A DNA stretch of 64,000 nucleotides from Aequorivita sublithincola DSM 14238 (lineage in GTDB: Bacteria; Bacteroidota; Bacteroidia; Flavobacteriales; Flavobacteriaceae), in the NCBI RefSeq assembly GCF_000265385.1, contig NC_018013.1, positions 1,453,001 through 1,517,000 of the forward strand, written 5' to 3'. Made by a program: the position numbers and the translations under genes. Below the pieces are notes generated by a model, which did no database searches, was not told the DNA's origin, and was given only the letters and a program-made list of their open reading frames with translations. Positions 8,084 to 18,070 of the stretch are shown piece by piece (position 1 is the stretch's first letter; every line of letters starts with the position of its first letter).

Positions 8084-9055
8084 TTGAGCCGCTCGCTTTC
8101 AAAATTTTTGCAAATTGCCATTCCGCTGGGATTGGGAGTTTTCTTGATTTGGTATATTTATCAATCCTTCACACCGCAACAACTTGAAGAAACTAAAAAA
8201 TATTTTGCAGATGCAAATTATGGTTTTGTGTTGCTTTCCGTTGTATTTAGTGTTTTAAGCCATCTTTCACGATCATACCGTTGGAATTTTATGTTGGAAC
8301 CTTTGGGCTATAAAACCAAACTGGCCAACAATTTCATGGCAATTTCTGTGGCGTATTTAATGAATATTTTTATTCCGAAAAGCGGCGAAGTTTCCAGAGG
8401 AATTATTTTAGATAAATATGAAAGCGTACCTTTTCAAAAAGGTTTTGGAACTATAATTTCTGAAAGAGTTGTAGATCTTATTTTCTTGTTATTTTTTACA
8501 GCTATAGCTTTGTTAATCAAGTTTGACGTGCTTTATGAGTACGTTATGGCAAGCATACCGCCATCGCTTTTATATGTTCTTATCTTTGGAATTGTTTTGA
8601 TGGCCATAAGCATTCCATTGTATATTAAATTTTCAAAATCGAACATTAATAAGAAACTAAAAAGCTTTGTTATTGGTTTGAAGGAAGGCGTTTTCAGTAT
8701 TTTAAAAATGAAGAAAAAAGGCGCTTTTCTTTTTCATACGTTTATTATTTGGGGGCTTTACTTGCTTTCTTTTTACACTGCGCTTCACGCACTTCCAGAC
8801 ACGATGAACGTTCCTTTTGGCACTATTATAATCACCTTTGTGGTGGGCAGTTTTACTTTTGCCTTTACCAATAGTGGCTTTGGAACCTATCCTGCTGCGG
8901 TTGCAGGTATCTTAACCGTTTTTGGTGTTGCCAAAACTGTAGGCACGGCCTTTGGTTGGATTGTTTGGATTTCAAACATTTCTTCCATTGTATTTTTTGG
9001 AGTGATTTCGTTAGTGCTACTTCCTGTCTATAATCGAAAACGACTGAAATTGTAA
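8084..9055 (+). CDS. Flippase-like integral membrane protein (lysylphosphatidylglycerol synthase TM domain / UPF0104 family)
   Basis: About 323 residues with seven or eight hydrophobic helices. RSYRWNFMLEPLGY and SGEVSRGIILDKYE resemble the family's conserved cytoplasmic segments. Members are poorly characterised lipid-handling membrane proteins; MprF proteins carry this domain as a flippase, but the aminoacyl-transferase half is absent here. I chose the TTG at 8084, one base past the panD stop, because it begins SRSLSKFLQIAIPL, a natural N-terminus. Upstream ATGs in this frame (7949, 8000) would run through panD coding sequence. It is probably translated from the panCD transcript. Confidence 0.75.
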   Translation: MSRSLSKFLQIAIPLGLGVFLIWYIYQSFTPQQLEETKKYFADANYGFVLLSVVFSVLSHLSRSYRWNFMLEPLGYKTKLANNFMAISVAYLMNIFIPKSGEVSRGIILDKYESVPFQKGFGTIISERVVDLIFLLFFTAIALLIKFDVLYEYVMASIPPSLLYVLIFGIVLMAISIPLYIKFSKSNINKKLKSFVIGLKEGVFSILKMKKKGAFLFHTFIIWGLYLLSFYTALHALPDTMNVPFGTIIITFVVGSFTFAFTNSGFGTYPAAVAGILTVFGVAKTVGTAFGWIVWISNISSIVFFGVISLVLLPVYNRKRLKL

Positions 9056-9136
9056 TTTTTAGGATTATTTTTTTCTTCTGAAAAATCAAACAAATTCTAA
9101 ATTTGTTATCTTTCCGATGATAAAAAATCCTCATCG

Positions 9137-10285
9137 ATGAAAAAAATTCTGCTTTTGGCACTTTGCTGCTTCATTAATTACGCTTCTTTTTCACAAATTA
9201 TTTATGAAGAATTCAAATCTGACAAGCTTGGAGAGACAAGACGTCTAAAAATTCAACTTCCCCGAAATTACGAGACCAATACCGAAAAAAAGTATCCAAT
9301 CGTTTTAGTCTTGGATGCAGATTATCTTTTTGAGCCTGTGGCTGGAAATGTGGATTATTTTAGCTATTGGGAAGATATGCCTGAATCTATAGTTGTAGGG
9401 ATTATGCAAGGTAATACTCGTTATGAAGACTGCGCTTATGACGACAAAACTTTTATGCCAGGCCAAAAAGGCGCCAGTTTTTTTGAATTTATTGGGACGG
9501 AACTAATACCATACATTGACAAAAAATATCGAACTGCAAAATTTATTGTTGGGGTTGGTCATGATTTTACAGCCAATTTTCTTAATTATTATCTCTTTAA
9601 AGATCCACCGCTTCTCAATGGATACATAAACCTCAGCCCAGATATGGCTCCGATGATGGAGGAACGTCTTGCGACGCGGATTCCACAAATCCCAGGGAAA
9701 ATATTTTACTATTTAGCAACAGGATCAGATGATATCAAGGGGTTGATGGAAGCTGCGGAAGACTTAAATACGCAGCTAAAAGATGTGAAGAGTAAATCCT
9801 TCAACTATTATTATGATAATTTTGATGGTGCAACGCATTATTCCCTTGGAGGGCGGGGAATTCCGAATGCTTTGGAAAAAATGTTTTCAGTTTATAGACC
9901 TATTAGCAAAAAGGAATTTACGGAGGTTTTATTAAAAACGGATACGCCAATTAGCCAATATTTATTGGATAAGTACAAAGTGATTGAAGATCTATTTGGT
10001 ATTACAAACAATATTCGGGTTAATGATTTTATAGCCACGGCCACTGCTGCTGAAAAACGAAAACAGTGGGAATCCTTACGCGAAATTGCAACTTTGGCCA
10101 AAAAGCAATATCCAGAAACTGTTCTTGGACCTTATTATTTGGGACGTTATTATGAAGAAATCGGGGAACCCAAAAAAGCAATGAAAATCTTTCAAGGCGC
10201 TTTTGATAAAGAAGAAGTAGATTTTATAACCATTGATAAAATGCTGGATAAGGCAGATAAGATTAAGACAGATTTTGGCTATTAA
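9137..10285 (+). CDS. Exported esterase-fold protein with TPR-like tail; nucleophile serine replaced
   Basis: The 382-residue product has a signal peptide (about 1-20) and a COG2819/Esterase-D-like alpha/beta hydrolase domain: LKIQLPRNY, YPIVLVLDADYLFEP and YFSYWEDMPESIVVGI are characteristic. The nucleophile elbow is normally GHSxGG, but residues 141-145 read GHDFT, placing Asp143 where the serine should be. Ordinary serine hydrolase activity is therefore unlikely. The C-terminal 80 residues (GPYYLGRYYEEIGEPKKAMKIF) look like a TPR hairpin. It probably acts in the periplasm. It is convergent with the response regulator gene, 2 bases apart. Confidence 0.75.
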   Translation: MKKILLLALCCFINYASFSQIIYEEFKSDKLGETRRLKIQLPRNYETNTEKKYPIVLVLDADYLFEPVAGNVDYFSYWEDMPESIVVGIMQGNTRYEDCAYDDKTFMPGQKGASFFEFIGTELIPYIDKKYRTAKFIVGVGHDFTANFLNYYLFKDPPLLNGYINLSPDMAPMMEERLATRIPQIPGKIFYYLATGSDDIKGLMEAAEDLNTQLKDVKSKSFNYYYDNFDGATHYSLGGRGIPNALEKMFSVYRPISKKEFTEVLLKTDTPISQYLLDKYKVIEDLFGITNNIRVNDFIATATAAEKRKQWESLREIATLAKKQYPETVLGPYYLGRYYEEIGEPKKAMKIFQGAFDKEEVDFITIDKMLDKADKIKTDFGY

Positions 10286-10287
10286 GC

Positions 10288-10941
10288 CTAAAGTTCCAGT
10301 ATCGCGTTTTTGTGGAGATAAGCCCATGTACCAAGAGCATAATAGGAGTCATTTGATATTTCTAGTTTTATAGTAATATTGCTTCTGTGCTTTTCTACAG
10401 TGCGTTTTGAAATGAAGAGTTGCTCGGCAATTTCCTGGGTTGTAATTTGTTGGGCTATTAGTTTTAAAATAGTTTTTTCAGAAGAAGTTAAATTGTCTAT
10501 TTTTTTCAATTCTTCAGAAACTATTCTTAATGAAGATGCTGCAAAAGATTTGCTGAAACATATTTGACCTTCCAGAACATTTTCAATACAATTTTCAATT
10601 TCAGAAAAAGAATCTTCCTTTAGCAGATAGCCGTTTATTTCAAGTGTTTTGGCCTGCAAGATATAGTCATTCTCTTTATAAAAAGAAAGTACAATAAATT
10701 TAGTGTCCACGTTTTTGTTCTTGGCTTTTTTTATGACTTCAAAACCATTTAGAATCGGCATATCTATATCTAAAAGAGCAATGGTTGGATTATGAGTTAT
10801 TATAAGTTCTAGTGCTTGCTTTCCATTAATGCCTTGACCAACAACATTATAGTTGCTCTCTATGAGCTCATCGTGGAGCCCTTTAAGAATCATTGGGTGA
10901 TCATCTGCAATTACGATGGTGATATTTGTTTTGACAATCAT
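10288..10941 (-). CDS. LuxR-type two-component response regulator (NarL/FixJ family)
   Basis: The 217-residue protein has a receiver domain with the acidic pair Asp13-Asp14, phosphoacceptor Asp58 (LLDIDMP) and a lysine in GYLLKE near 110. A GerE/LuxR helix-turn-helix follows (about 150-205; TTQEIAEQLFISKRTVEKHR). Its ATG directly abuts the stop codon of the upstream sensor kinase with no intervening base, so the two form an operon and almost certainly a cognate phosphorelay. The regulated genes are not evident here. Confidence 0.92.
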   Translation of the reverse strand: MIVKTNITIVIADDHPMILKGLHDELIESNYNVVGQGINGKQALELIITHNPTIALLDIDMPILNGFEVIKKAKNKNVDTKFIVLSFYKENDYILQAKTLEINGYLLKEDSFSEIENCIENVLEGQICFSKSFAASSLRIVSEELKKIDNLTSSEKTILKLIAQQITTQEIAEQLFISKRTVEKHRSNITIKLEISNDSYYALGTWAYLHKNAILEL

Positions 10942-13806
10942 CTATATGGGGATAGTAAGTGTTACTGTGGTTCCTTTATTTATTTGACTTTTTATATCAA
11001 TTTTTGAATGTAAAATTTTTGCCCGTTCCAACAAGGTTTTCATACCTAGGCTTGCACTGGTTCTTATTTTTTCAGAATTTTCAAAGCCTTTTCCGTTGTC
11101 GGAGATAGTTGCTTCGATGGTGTTTTTCTTTTTTTCAATAGTAACTGTAGCTGCTTTGGCTTCAGCGTGTTTTACCATATTATTCAAAACTTCTTGAATT
11201 ATTCTATACAAATGTAAGGACGCATCCCTACTTAACAAAGTATCTATGTCTTCAATTTCGTGAGTGAAAAATATGTTTGTGTTGTTATCCACTTCATTAA
11301 TCAGGTTTATAATGGCGGCGGTTGGCCCTAATCGCTCCAGGTTTGCGGGATGAAGTCCGCGGGAGATGGTTCGTAATTCTTCCAAAGTATTGGTGGCCAG
11401 AAATTCCATCTCAGGATTGCCAGTACTTTTGGTTTTCTTGGCTAGGAGCATTAATTTTTGTCCTACGCTGTCGTGTAATTCGCGAGCCACGCGGATTCGC
11501 TCTTCTTCTTGTCCTTGAATTAGGTTGTGTGTATAAGCTTCGTTTCGTTTTTTTTCTGCTTTGTTTCTGTAATAATAAATAAAGAAAAATAACAGCGTGC
11601 TAAAGGAAATTACAGAAGCCCAAAATATCCAAGTACGCCAAAAGGGAACGGTTATAGTAAATGAATATTCATAAGGGTTTTGTTGCCATAAGCCGTCTCC
11701 ATTGTCTGCGGTAAACTCAAAAACGTAAGCTCCAGGAGGTAGATAAGAAAATACCACATTTGGGTCTTTTGTAGGTTGGGACCATTCGTCGCCATCCCGA
11801 AGTCCCTTCATTCGGTATTTGTAATATACATTTTCTGGGTAGGTGAAAGTGATTGCCTGCATTGAAAAACTTAAATAGTTTTTTTCATAGGGTAACATTA
11901 TTCCCTTTTTTGTTCTATAAAGACTATCAATTAAGGGTTCTGAAAATAGGTGAACACCTCCTAAATCAATTTTTGGTGGCTTAGTGAGAGGCACATAAGC
12001 TGTTTCATCAAATACTAATAAACCGTCTAATGAAGATGCGAGTACTTTATCATCTTTAGTGACAAAAAGTGAATTAAAATCCACTTCATTTTTTAAAAAA
12101 TTTGGAATGGTTTTATAGGTTTTGGCAATTACAGTGTCGTTCTTTAGTAAATTACCGAGATCTACTTTCATGAATAAATCTCTGCCAGCTAGCCACAAGT
12201 CATTGTTATCTACCTTAAGCGCTTTAAAACTTTTTAAGTTTTTAAAACGCTTCATATCATAAATTTTTGTTTGAAATTGACCGTCATCTAATTTAATATA
12301 ATAAATCTTACTTTCACTTCCCGCGATAACCTCATTTTTGCTAACTGGATCAATGCTCCTAAAATTGAAATGTTCTGAGCGATTTAATCCTGGAATGGTA
12401 TCTACTTTTATTCCATTTGTTTGGAATAGCCCAGAAACTTTACAAAGTATATAGCGATCTTCAATAGGCACAATGGCAATAGAACGATTTGTTTTTATAA
12501 AGTATGTAGCGTCTTTTGATAATACTTTTATTCTTTCAGTTTCAAAAAGAAACGTATATTTTTCATCTTTATAGAGCAGATTGTAGTATCCTTTATCAAT
12601 CAATTTTTGCGAACCATTTGTAGACAGTTCCCTAACGTCTCCATTTGTGGTAAAAAGTAATGTATTGGCAGGAGTAACAAAAATATTCTTTACCTGAGTG
12701 TCTTTTACTAAGGTCTTTACTTCTTTGTTTTCTGAAATGGCGAGCAACCCATTATCTGTGGCCAAAATCATTTCATTATTCCAGTACGTTGCGGCATATG
12801 CAGATTTTGCGGGTAGGCCAAGCTCTTTTTTATAAACTTTGAAAGAAGTATCCCGAAAACGTATAATGCCTTCACCGTAACTTGTCATCCAGAAATTACC
12901 CTCCGTATCTTTTATAGTTCTATATATATAATTAGTTGGAAGGCCTTTACTTTCGTTTATTAATTCTAGATCTCCGGTTTTTTTATTAAAAATTCCTAAG
13001 CCATTCCCTTCTAAACTTAAATATAGTTGGTCTTCATTTTCTAAGTGGATGTTGTGTATGCGATTTTTATCAAAATCTTCTGGTTTAAATTTGTATTTGG
13101 TAAGAGTTTCATTTACAATTTTATAAAGTTCGCCATATGCTCCCACCCAAATGTTTTTGTTTTTATCCACAACCACTGAATAACAGATGTTATTAATGCC
13201 ATTTTCTTGATTATAGATATTTTCAATTTTAAAAGGATTTAAAGTCATTTTAAAAATTCCTTTTCCGGTTGTCGCGATATAAATTGTATTGTTATCGTAC
13301 CACGCAACATCTTCAAAATCACTAAACTCTGGTGTAAGAATACTATCTATTAGAACAGTAATTTTTCCATCAATGTACTTAGCAGCGCCACCAACACAAA
13401 ATATATATATGGCACCATCTTCACCTTCTAAAAAACTTGTAACAATTCCTAAGTTTTTAAATTTTTCACTTTCAATATTAATTACTTTCCCGTTTTCAAT
13501 AAAGCTTATCCCTTTATTGAAGGTTCCTACCCAAATACGTTCTTTGGAGTCTTCAAAAATACTAAAGCAAACATTGGAGGCTAGTCCATTTTCTATAGTA
13601 TAGTTTGTAAAATTTTGGCCATCAAAACAACTTATGCCACTAACGGTAGATACCCATATTCTATGTTTGCTATCTTGTAGCATGTCTAAGGTTTCATTAC
13701 TCACCAAACCTTCTTCTACCTTGTAATTTTTAAATTGGTATTGTTGCGCACTTAACACACCATTGCCAAAACATATAAGTAATAAGTAGAGTAATAGTGG
13801 TTTCAT
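10942..13806 (-). CDS. Two-component sensor histidine kinase with periplasmic propeller repeats
   Basis: This 954-residue protein has a signal peptide (about 1-20). It is followed by a long run of two-component-regulator propeller repeats (about 25-690; for example DSKHRIWVSTVSGIS and DSKERIWVGTFNKG), a Y_Y_Y domain (about 690-760) and one membrane helix. The cytoplasmic part is HisKA_3 with phospho-acceptor His778 in RVARELHDSVGQ, then an HATPase with DNGKGF. The architecture resembles one-membrane-pass propeller sensors, which often sense glycans in Bacteroidota, but the ligand is unknown here. There is no fused receiver or AraC domain; the partner regulator follows at once. Confidence 0.92.
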   Translation of the reverse strand: MKPLLLYLLLICFGNGVLSAQQYQFKNYKVEEGLVSNETLDMLQDSKHRIWVSTVSGISCFDGQNFTNYTIENGLASNVCFSIFEDSKERIWVGTFNKGISFIENGKVINIESEKFKNLGIVTSFLEGEDGAIYIFCVGGAAKYIDGKITVLIDSILTPEFSDFEDVAWYDNNTIYIATTGKGIFKMTLNPFKIENIYNQENGINNICYSVVVDKNKNIWVGAYGELYKIVNETLTKYKFKPEDFDKNRIHNIHLENEDQLYLSLEGNGLGIFNKKTGDLELINESKGLPTNYIYRTIKDTEGNFWMTSYGEGIIRFRDTSFKVYKKELGLPAKSAYAATYWNNEMILATDNGLLAISENKEVKTLVKDTQVKNIFVTPANTLLFTTNGDVRELSTNGSQKLIDKGYYNLLYKDEKYTFLFETERIKVLSKDATYFIKTNRSIAIVPIEDRYILCKVSGLFQTNGIKVDTIPGLNRSEHFNFRSIDPVSKNEVIAGSESKIYYIKLDDGQFQTKIYDMKRFKNLKSFKALKVDNNDLWLAGRDLFMKVDLGNLLKNDTVIAKTYKTIPNFLKNEVDFNSLFVTKDDKVLASSLDGLLVFDETAYVPLTKPPKIDLGGVHLFSEPLIDSLYRTKKGIMLPYEKNYLSFSMQAITFTYPENVYYKYRMKGLRDGDEWSQPTKDPNVVFSYLPPGAYVFEFTADNGDGLWQQNPYEYSFTITVPFWRTWIFWASVISFSTLLFFFIYYYRNKAEKKRNEAYTHNLIQGQEEERIRVARELHDSVGQKLMLLAKKTKSTGNPEMEFLATNTLEELRTISRGLHPANLERLGPTAAIINLINEVDNNTNIFFTHEIEDIDTLLSRDASLHLYRIIQEVLNNMVKHAEAKAATVTIEKKKNTIEATISDNGKGFENSEKIRTSASLGMKTLLERAKILHSKIDIKSQINKGTTVTLTIPI

Positions 13807-14010
13807 GAATAAACTGATAAAACAGTAAATATATTTATTTTAACAAAAGGATGTTGTGCTATTCAGGAATTGTTTGGAATAATAAAAATGTTTTTAATCC
13901 TATATTGAATAAGCTATTATTTTGTGAGAATGGAGTTTGCTAAAATAATTTTTGTCTTGTTTTCAGAAATTAGGGAGCACAGAAAATGATGTATCTTTAC
14001 CTTTTCAATT

Positions 14011-15372
14011 ATGGCCAAAACAAAATCAACCTTTTTCTGTCAAAATTGTGGTGCACAATTTGACAAATGGCAAGGACAGTGCAATTCCTGCAAAGAATGG
14101 AATACTATCGCAGAAGAAGTTATACAAAAAGCTGAAAAAGTAAGCTGGAAATCTTCCGAAAATACTTCAAAAAGAGTTTCGAAACCGCAACGAATTTCAG
14201 AAATTTCTACTCAATCTGAAGCGCGTTTAAATACAAAAAATAACGAATTAAACAGAGTGCTTGGTGGCGGTTTGGTTCCTGGTTCATTAACTCTTTTAGG
14301 CGGCGAACCCGGAATTGGAAAAAGCACCTTAATGCTTCAAATAGCATTGCAACTCCCTTATAAAACGCTTTATGTTTCAGGAGAGGAAAGCGCCCAGCAA
14401 ATAAAAATGAGGGCAGAACGTATTCAACCCATTTCTGAAAATTGTTTCATTTTAACTGAAACAAAAACCCAGAATATCTTCAGAATTATTGAAGAAATTG
14501 AACCAGATATTGTGGTTATTGATTCCATACAAACCTTGCACACAGATGCCATTGAAAGCACTGCCGGAAGTATTTCTCAAATTCGTGAAGCTGCCGCGGA
14601 GCTAATAAAATTTGCAAAAGAAACCGCAACACCAGTCATTTTAATAGGTCACATTACCAAAGACGGAAACATCGCCGGGCCAAAAATTTTGGAACATATG
14701 GTAGATACCGTTTTGCAATTTGAAGGCGACCGAAACCATATTTACAGAATTCTACGCGCTAATAAAAACCGCTTTGGAAGTACTAATGAATTAGGTATTT
14801 ACGAAATGCAGGGCAGTGGTCTACGCGAAGTTTCAAATCCTTCGGAAATATTAATATCGAAGAACGACGAAGATTTAAGCGGCACCGCAATTTCTGCAAC
14901 ATTGGAGGGAATGCGTCCGTTGATGATTGAAATCCAAGCTTTGGTAAGCAGCGCCGTTTATGGAACGCCACAACGAAGCGCCACAGGTTACAACGCAAAA
15001 CGTCTGAATATGATTCTTGCCGTTTTGGAAAAACGAGCGGGTTTCAAACTGGGCGCAAAAGATGTTTTTCTAAATGTAACTGGCGGAATTACGGTTGACG
15101 ATCCAGCAATTGATTTGGCTGTGGTTGCCGCCGTGCTTTCTTCAAACATAGACATTGCCATAGACAAACGTCTTTGCTTTGCCGCTGAGGTTGGTTTGGC
15201 AGGCGAAGTACGTCCCGTAACACGCGTAGAGCAGCGTATATTGGAAGCTGAAAAACTCGGTTTCACTTCTATTGTAATTTCGAAATATTGCAAAATTCCG
15301 AAGAACAATTTTCACATCAACATCATTAAAGTTGCGAAAGTACACGATGTGGTTCATCATCTTTTTGGTTGA
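14011..15372 (+). CDS. radA: DNA repair protein RadA (Sms)
   Basis: RadA is a RecA-like ATPase that extends and processes branched recombination intermediates. The 453-residue product has all family parts: an N-terminal four-Cys zinc finger (CQNCGAQFDKWQGQCNSC, about residues 10-27), Walker A GGEPGIGKST near 93-102, the RadA-specific KNRFG motif near 252, and a C-terminal Lon-protease-like domain (about 300-453). The start at 14011 begins directly before the zinc finger. It is transcribed alone; a TATCTTTA box lies just upstream. Confidence 0.97.
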   Translation: MAKTKSTFFCQNCGAQFDKWQGQCNSCKEWNTIAEEVIQKAEKVSWKSSENTSKRVSKPQRISEISTQSEARLNTKNNELNRVLGGGLVPGSLTLLGGEPGIGKSTLMLQIALQLPYKTLYVSGEESAQQIKMRAERIQPISENCFILTETKTQNIFRIIEEIEPDIVVIDSIQTLHTDAIESTAGSISQIREAAAELIKFAKETATPVILIGHITKDGNIAGPKILEHMVDTVLQFEGDRNHIYRILRANKNRFGSTNELGIYEMQGSGLREVSNPSEILISKNDEDLSGTAISATLEGMRPLMIEIQALVSSAVYGTPQRSATGYNAKRLNMILAVLEKRAGFKLGAKDVFLNVTGGITVDDPAIDLAVVAAVLSSNIDIAIDKRLCFAAEVGLAGEVRPVTRVEQRILEAEKLGFTSIVISKYCKIPKNNFHINIIKVAKVHDVVHHLFG

Positions 15373-15405
15373 TTTTGGTATAATTTCTTTTACTTTGGAA
15401 TCGCT

Positions 15406-16542
15406 ATGAATTTGAGAATCCTTTTCACATTAATTCTTCTGGGAATACTAATTACAAGCTGTAAAGAAGAAATTCGAAAGGCAGCTGATATATTCGTGCA
15501 ACCAACTGCACGCGAAGTTTACGAACGCAATTTTTCAAAAAATGATTCTCTTTTGCTTCAATGGAAAAAGGCTTTTGAAAACTCCAAGGAAGACAATATT
15601 CAAATTACGTTACCGTATTCTGAAAGTGGAATTTTTTCTGAAGAAAACTTCAACGTTTACAGTTATAATATGCAGTTGAAAGAAGGCGAACGTATTGTTG
15701 TTCAAGTTGAAAAACAACCCGATTCGGCTTCCGTTTTTATAGATCTTTTTCAGCAGAAAAGCGATTCTTTAAAAGTGTTTAAACTTGTAAAAAGTTCCGA
15801 AGCTAAAAGTGCTTCGCTTGCTTTCGAAATTGATAAATCTGCCGTTTATAAAGTTGTCGTTCAACCTGAAATGAAGCGACAAATTCCCTTCATTATTAAA
15901 ATTTATGCAGAACCAATGTATTTTTTCCCCGTGAGCGGTGGGACTAATAAAAGTGTACAAAGTTTTTGGGCCGATCCTCGTGGCGAAGGAAGCCGTTCGC
16001 ACGAAGGTGTAGATATTTTTGCAGCTAGAGGAACTCCAGTTGTTGCAGTTTCTGATGGTAGAATTACTTCAACCGGCGAACACGGTTTGGGTGGAAAACA
16101 AGTTTGGCTAATGGACGGAATTTTTGGTAAAAGAGTGTATTATGCACATCTGGACAGCATAGCCGTTACTACCGGGAAAAGAGTGAAAACTGGCGATACC
16201 CTCGGTTTTGTTGGCAATTCAGGCAATGCTATAACTACAGCGCCACATCTCCATTTTGGAATTTATAGAAAAAATGGAGCAGTAAATCCTTATCCGTATA
16301 TAAAAATGGCGGATGTACAACAAGTGAAAGATATTTCAAAAGTTGTGAAAGGTTTTATCTTTAAAAACAGAGCCGAGCTGCACAAAGGTCCAGCTTCGGT
16401 TTTTGAACAATTAGCCACTTTAAAGAAAAATGATACCGTTTTGGTGCTTGGGAAAAATCAAGATTGGTTTCATATTCAAACACGTGATAGCTTGAAAGGT
16501 TTCATAAATCAATCATTTTTGAATGAACTTCCTTTGAATTAA
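15406..16542 (+). CDS. M23 family metallopeptidase lipoprotein with C-terminal SH3-like domain
   Basis: The 378-residue product has a lipoprotein signal (ILITSC, Cys19) and a beta-sandwich-like region to about residue 170. A LytM/M23 domain follows with the zinc ligands HEGVD (about 197-201) and HLHFG (about 285-289), plus YYAHLD. A C-terminal segment (about 322-378; GPASVFEQLATLKKNDTVLVLG) resembles a bacterial SH3 domain. All metal ligands are present, so it is probably an active endopeptidase cutting peptidoglycan cross-bridges from the periplasmic face of the envelope. It lies 33 bases after radA. Confidence 0.88.
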   Translation: MNLRILFTLILLGILITSCKEEIRKAADIFVQPTAREVYERNFSKNDSLLLQWKKAFENSKEDNIQITLPYSESGIFSEENFNVYSYNMQLKEGERIVVQVEKQPDSASVFIDLFQQKSDSLKVFKLVKSSEAKSASLAFEIDKSAVYKVVVQPEMKRQIPFIIKIYAEPMYFFPVSGGTNKSVQSFWADPRGEGSRSHEGVDIFAARGTPVVAVSDGRITSTGEHGLGGKQVWLMDGIFGKRVYYAHLDSIAVTTGKRVKTGDTLGFVGNSGNAITTAPHLHFGIYRKNGAVNPYPYIKMADVQQVKDISKVVKGFIFKNRAELHKGPASVFEQLATLKKNDTVLVLGKNQDWFHIQTRDSLKGFINQSFLNELPLN

Positions 16543-16607
16543 CTTTTTTTTAGACATAAGCGAAATTGCTTAATAGTATCTTTAGAATTCAATTCTAAAA
16601 AACTATC

Positions 16608-17972
16608 ATGTCCATCTTTTCCAAAATAAAACAGACCCTTCATTTAATGAAAGATATTGATCTTGATGCACTAGGCAAACTTTCGCAAAAAGTAGATCTT
16701 TCCGAAATCATGAAAACCGTTGGTGAGCTCGACGATCGTCAATTGGCGGGTTTAATGAAAATGCTTAAACACAAAGGCGGGAAAAAAGGCCAACATAAAC
16801 TTCCTCCTATCGATGGCGATTTCTATGATATGGCTTTAAAATTAAGCCCGCAGCAACGCGAACTTCAAATAAAAGTCCGCAATTTTATGGAGGACGAAAT
16901 AAAGCCGATAGCCAATGAATACTGGAACAAAGCTGAGTTTCCGTTTCAAATTATTCCCAAAATGGCAGAATTAAATATTTGCGGACTTACTTATAAAGGT
17001 TACGGAACGCCAGACGAAAACTATGTGATGGAAGGTATAATAGCGATGGAACTTGCACGTGTTGACGTTTCTATTTCTACATTTTTTGGGGTTCATAGTG
17101 GTTTGGCAATGGGTTCAATTTATATCTGCGGAAGTGAAGAACAAAAACAAGAATGGCTTCCCAAAATGGCCAAAATGGAACTTATTGGAGCTTTTGGTTT
17201 GACCGAACCTGAAGTGGGTTCTGCAGTTGCTGGAGGTTTGGGAACAACGTGCAGACAAGAAGGCGATGAATGGGTTTTAAACGGACAAAAGAAATGGATT
17301 GGAAATGCAACATTTGCAGATGTGACCATCATTTGGGCACGTGACGAAGCTTCAGATCAAGTAAAAGGATTTTTAGTACGAAAAGGAAATCCTGGATTCG
17401 TAGCTGAAAAAATTGAAAACAAAATGGCCCTCCGCACCGTTCAAAATGCGTTAATTACAATGACTGATTGTCGTGTGCCAGAAAGTGATAGACTTCAAAA
17501 ATGTGACTCTTTTAAAGATACTGCCAAAGTCTTAAGAATGACTCGTGCTGGTGTTGCTTGGCAGGCTGTTGGTTGCGCTCGCGGTGCTTATGAAGCGGCG
17601 CTGAAATACACAAAAAAACGTGAACAATTTGGAAAACCTATTGCTTCTTATCAATTAGTTCAGAATCATTTGGTAGAAATGGTTGCCAATCTAACAGCGA
17701 TGCAAACATTGTGTTTTCGTCTTTCAGAATTGCAAGATGAAGGTTTGTTAACGGATGAACACGCTTCCCTCGCCAAAGTATTTTGCAGTATGAGAACCCG
17801 CGATGTGGTGAGTCAAGCTCGCGAAGTTATGGGTGGTAACGGAATTTTACTACAATATGATGTTGCTCGTTTTGTGGCAGATGCCGAAGCGATTTACAGT
17901 TATGAAGGCACCAAAGAAATTAACACCTTGATTGTAGGTCGTGCTATTACTGGATATAGTGCGTTTGTTTAA
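16608..17972 (+). CDS. Acyl-CoA dehydrogenase, glutaryl-CoA dehydrogenase-like
   Basis: A flavin-dependent acyl-CoA dehydrogenase of 454 residues with the N-terminal helical, central beta (GAFGLTEPEVGS, WIGNATFADV) and C-terminal helical domains. The catalytic base is Glu433 in YSYEGTKEIN, the position used by glutaryl-CoA and short-chain acyl-CoA dehydrogenases. The resemblance is closest to the glutaryl-CoA dehydrogenase/plant short-chain acyl-CoA oxidase branch, but the acyl substrate is not certain. An unusual charged extension of about 65 residues (KIKQTLHLMKDIDLDAL...) precedes the first conserved helix. The gene stands alone, with a TATCTTTA box at 16577-16584. Confidence 0.9.
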   Translation: MSIFSKIKQTLHLMKDIDLDALGKLSQKVDLSEIMKTVGELDDRQLAGLMKMLKHKGGKKGQHKLPPIDGDFYDMALKLSPQQRELQIKVRNFMEDEIKPIANEYWNKAEFPFQIIPKMAELNICGLTYKGYGTPDENYVMEGIIAMELARVDVSISTFFGVHSGLAMGSIYICGSEEQKQEWLPKMAKMELIGAFGLTEPEVGSAVAGGLGTTCRQEGDEWVLNGQKKWIGNATFADVTIIWARDEASDQVKGFLVRKGNPGFVAEKIENKMALRTVQNALITMTDCRVPESDRLQKCDSFKDTAKVLRMTRAGVAWQAVGCARGAYEAALKYTKKREQFGKPIASYQLVQNHLVEMVANLTAMQTLCFRLSELQDEGLLTDEHASLAKVFCSMRTRDVVSQAREVMGGNGILLQYDVARFVADAEAIYSYEGTKEINTLIVGRAITGYSAFV

Positions 17973-17983
17973 GTCAAGATTTA

Positions 17984-18006
17984 GCTTAAACCTTCTAGGT
18001 TTGAGT
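17984..18006. terminator. Possible bidirectional hairpin between convergent genes
   Basis: GCTTAAACCT and AGGTTTGAGT pair around a TCT loop (with GU pairs) in the gap between the acyl-CoA dehydrogenase and the convergent aldo/keto reductase. It lacks a long T-run, so the assignment as terminator is weak. Confidence 0.35.
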
Positions 18007-18070
18007 TTAATAATAGGGCGGGAAATTAATGAATTTTTGGATTTTCATTTAAAAGAAACCTGGAAAGTTT

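Noticed and set aside
9115..9136. CGATGA/TCATCG hairpin before the esterase-fold gene as an RNA switch
   Set aside because: A 6-bp stem is too short and no ligand-type aptamer is visible.
11322..11582. 86-codon plus-strand reading frame
   Set aside because: It lies fully inside the sensor kinase gene on the other strand and has no recognisable protein features.
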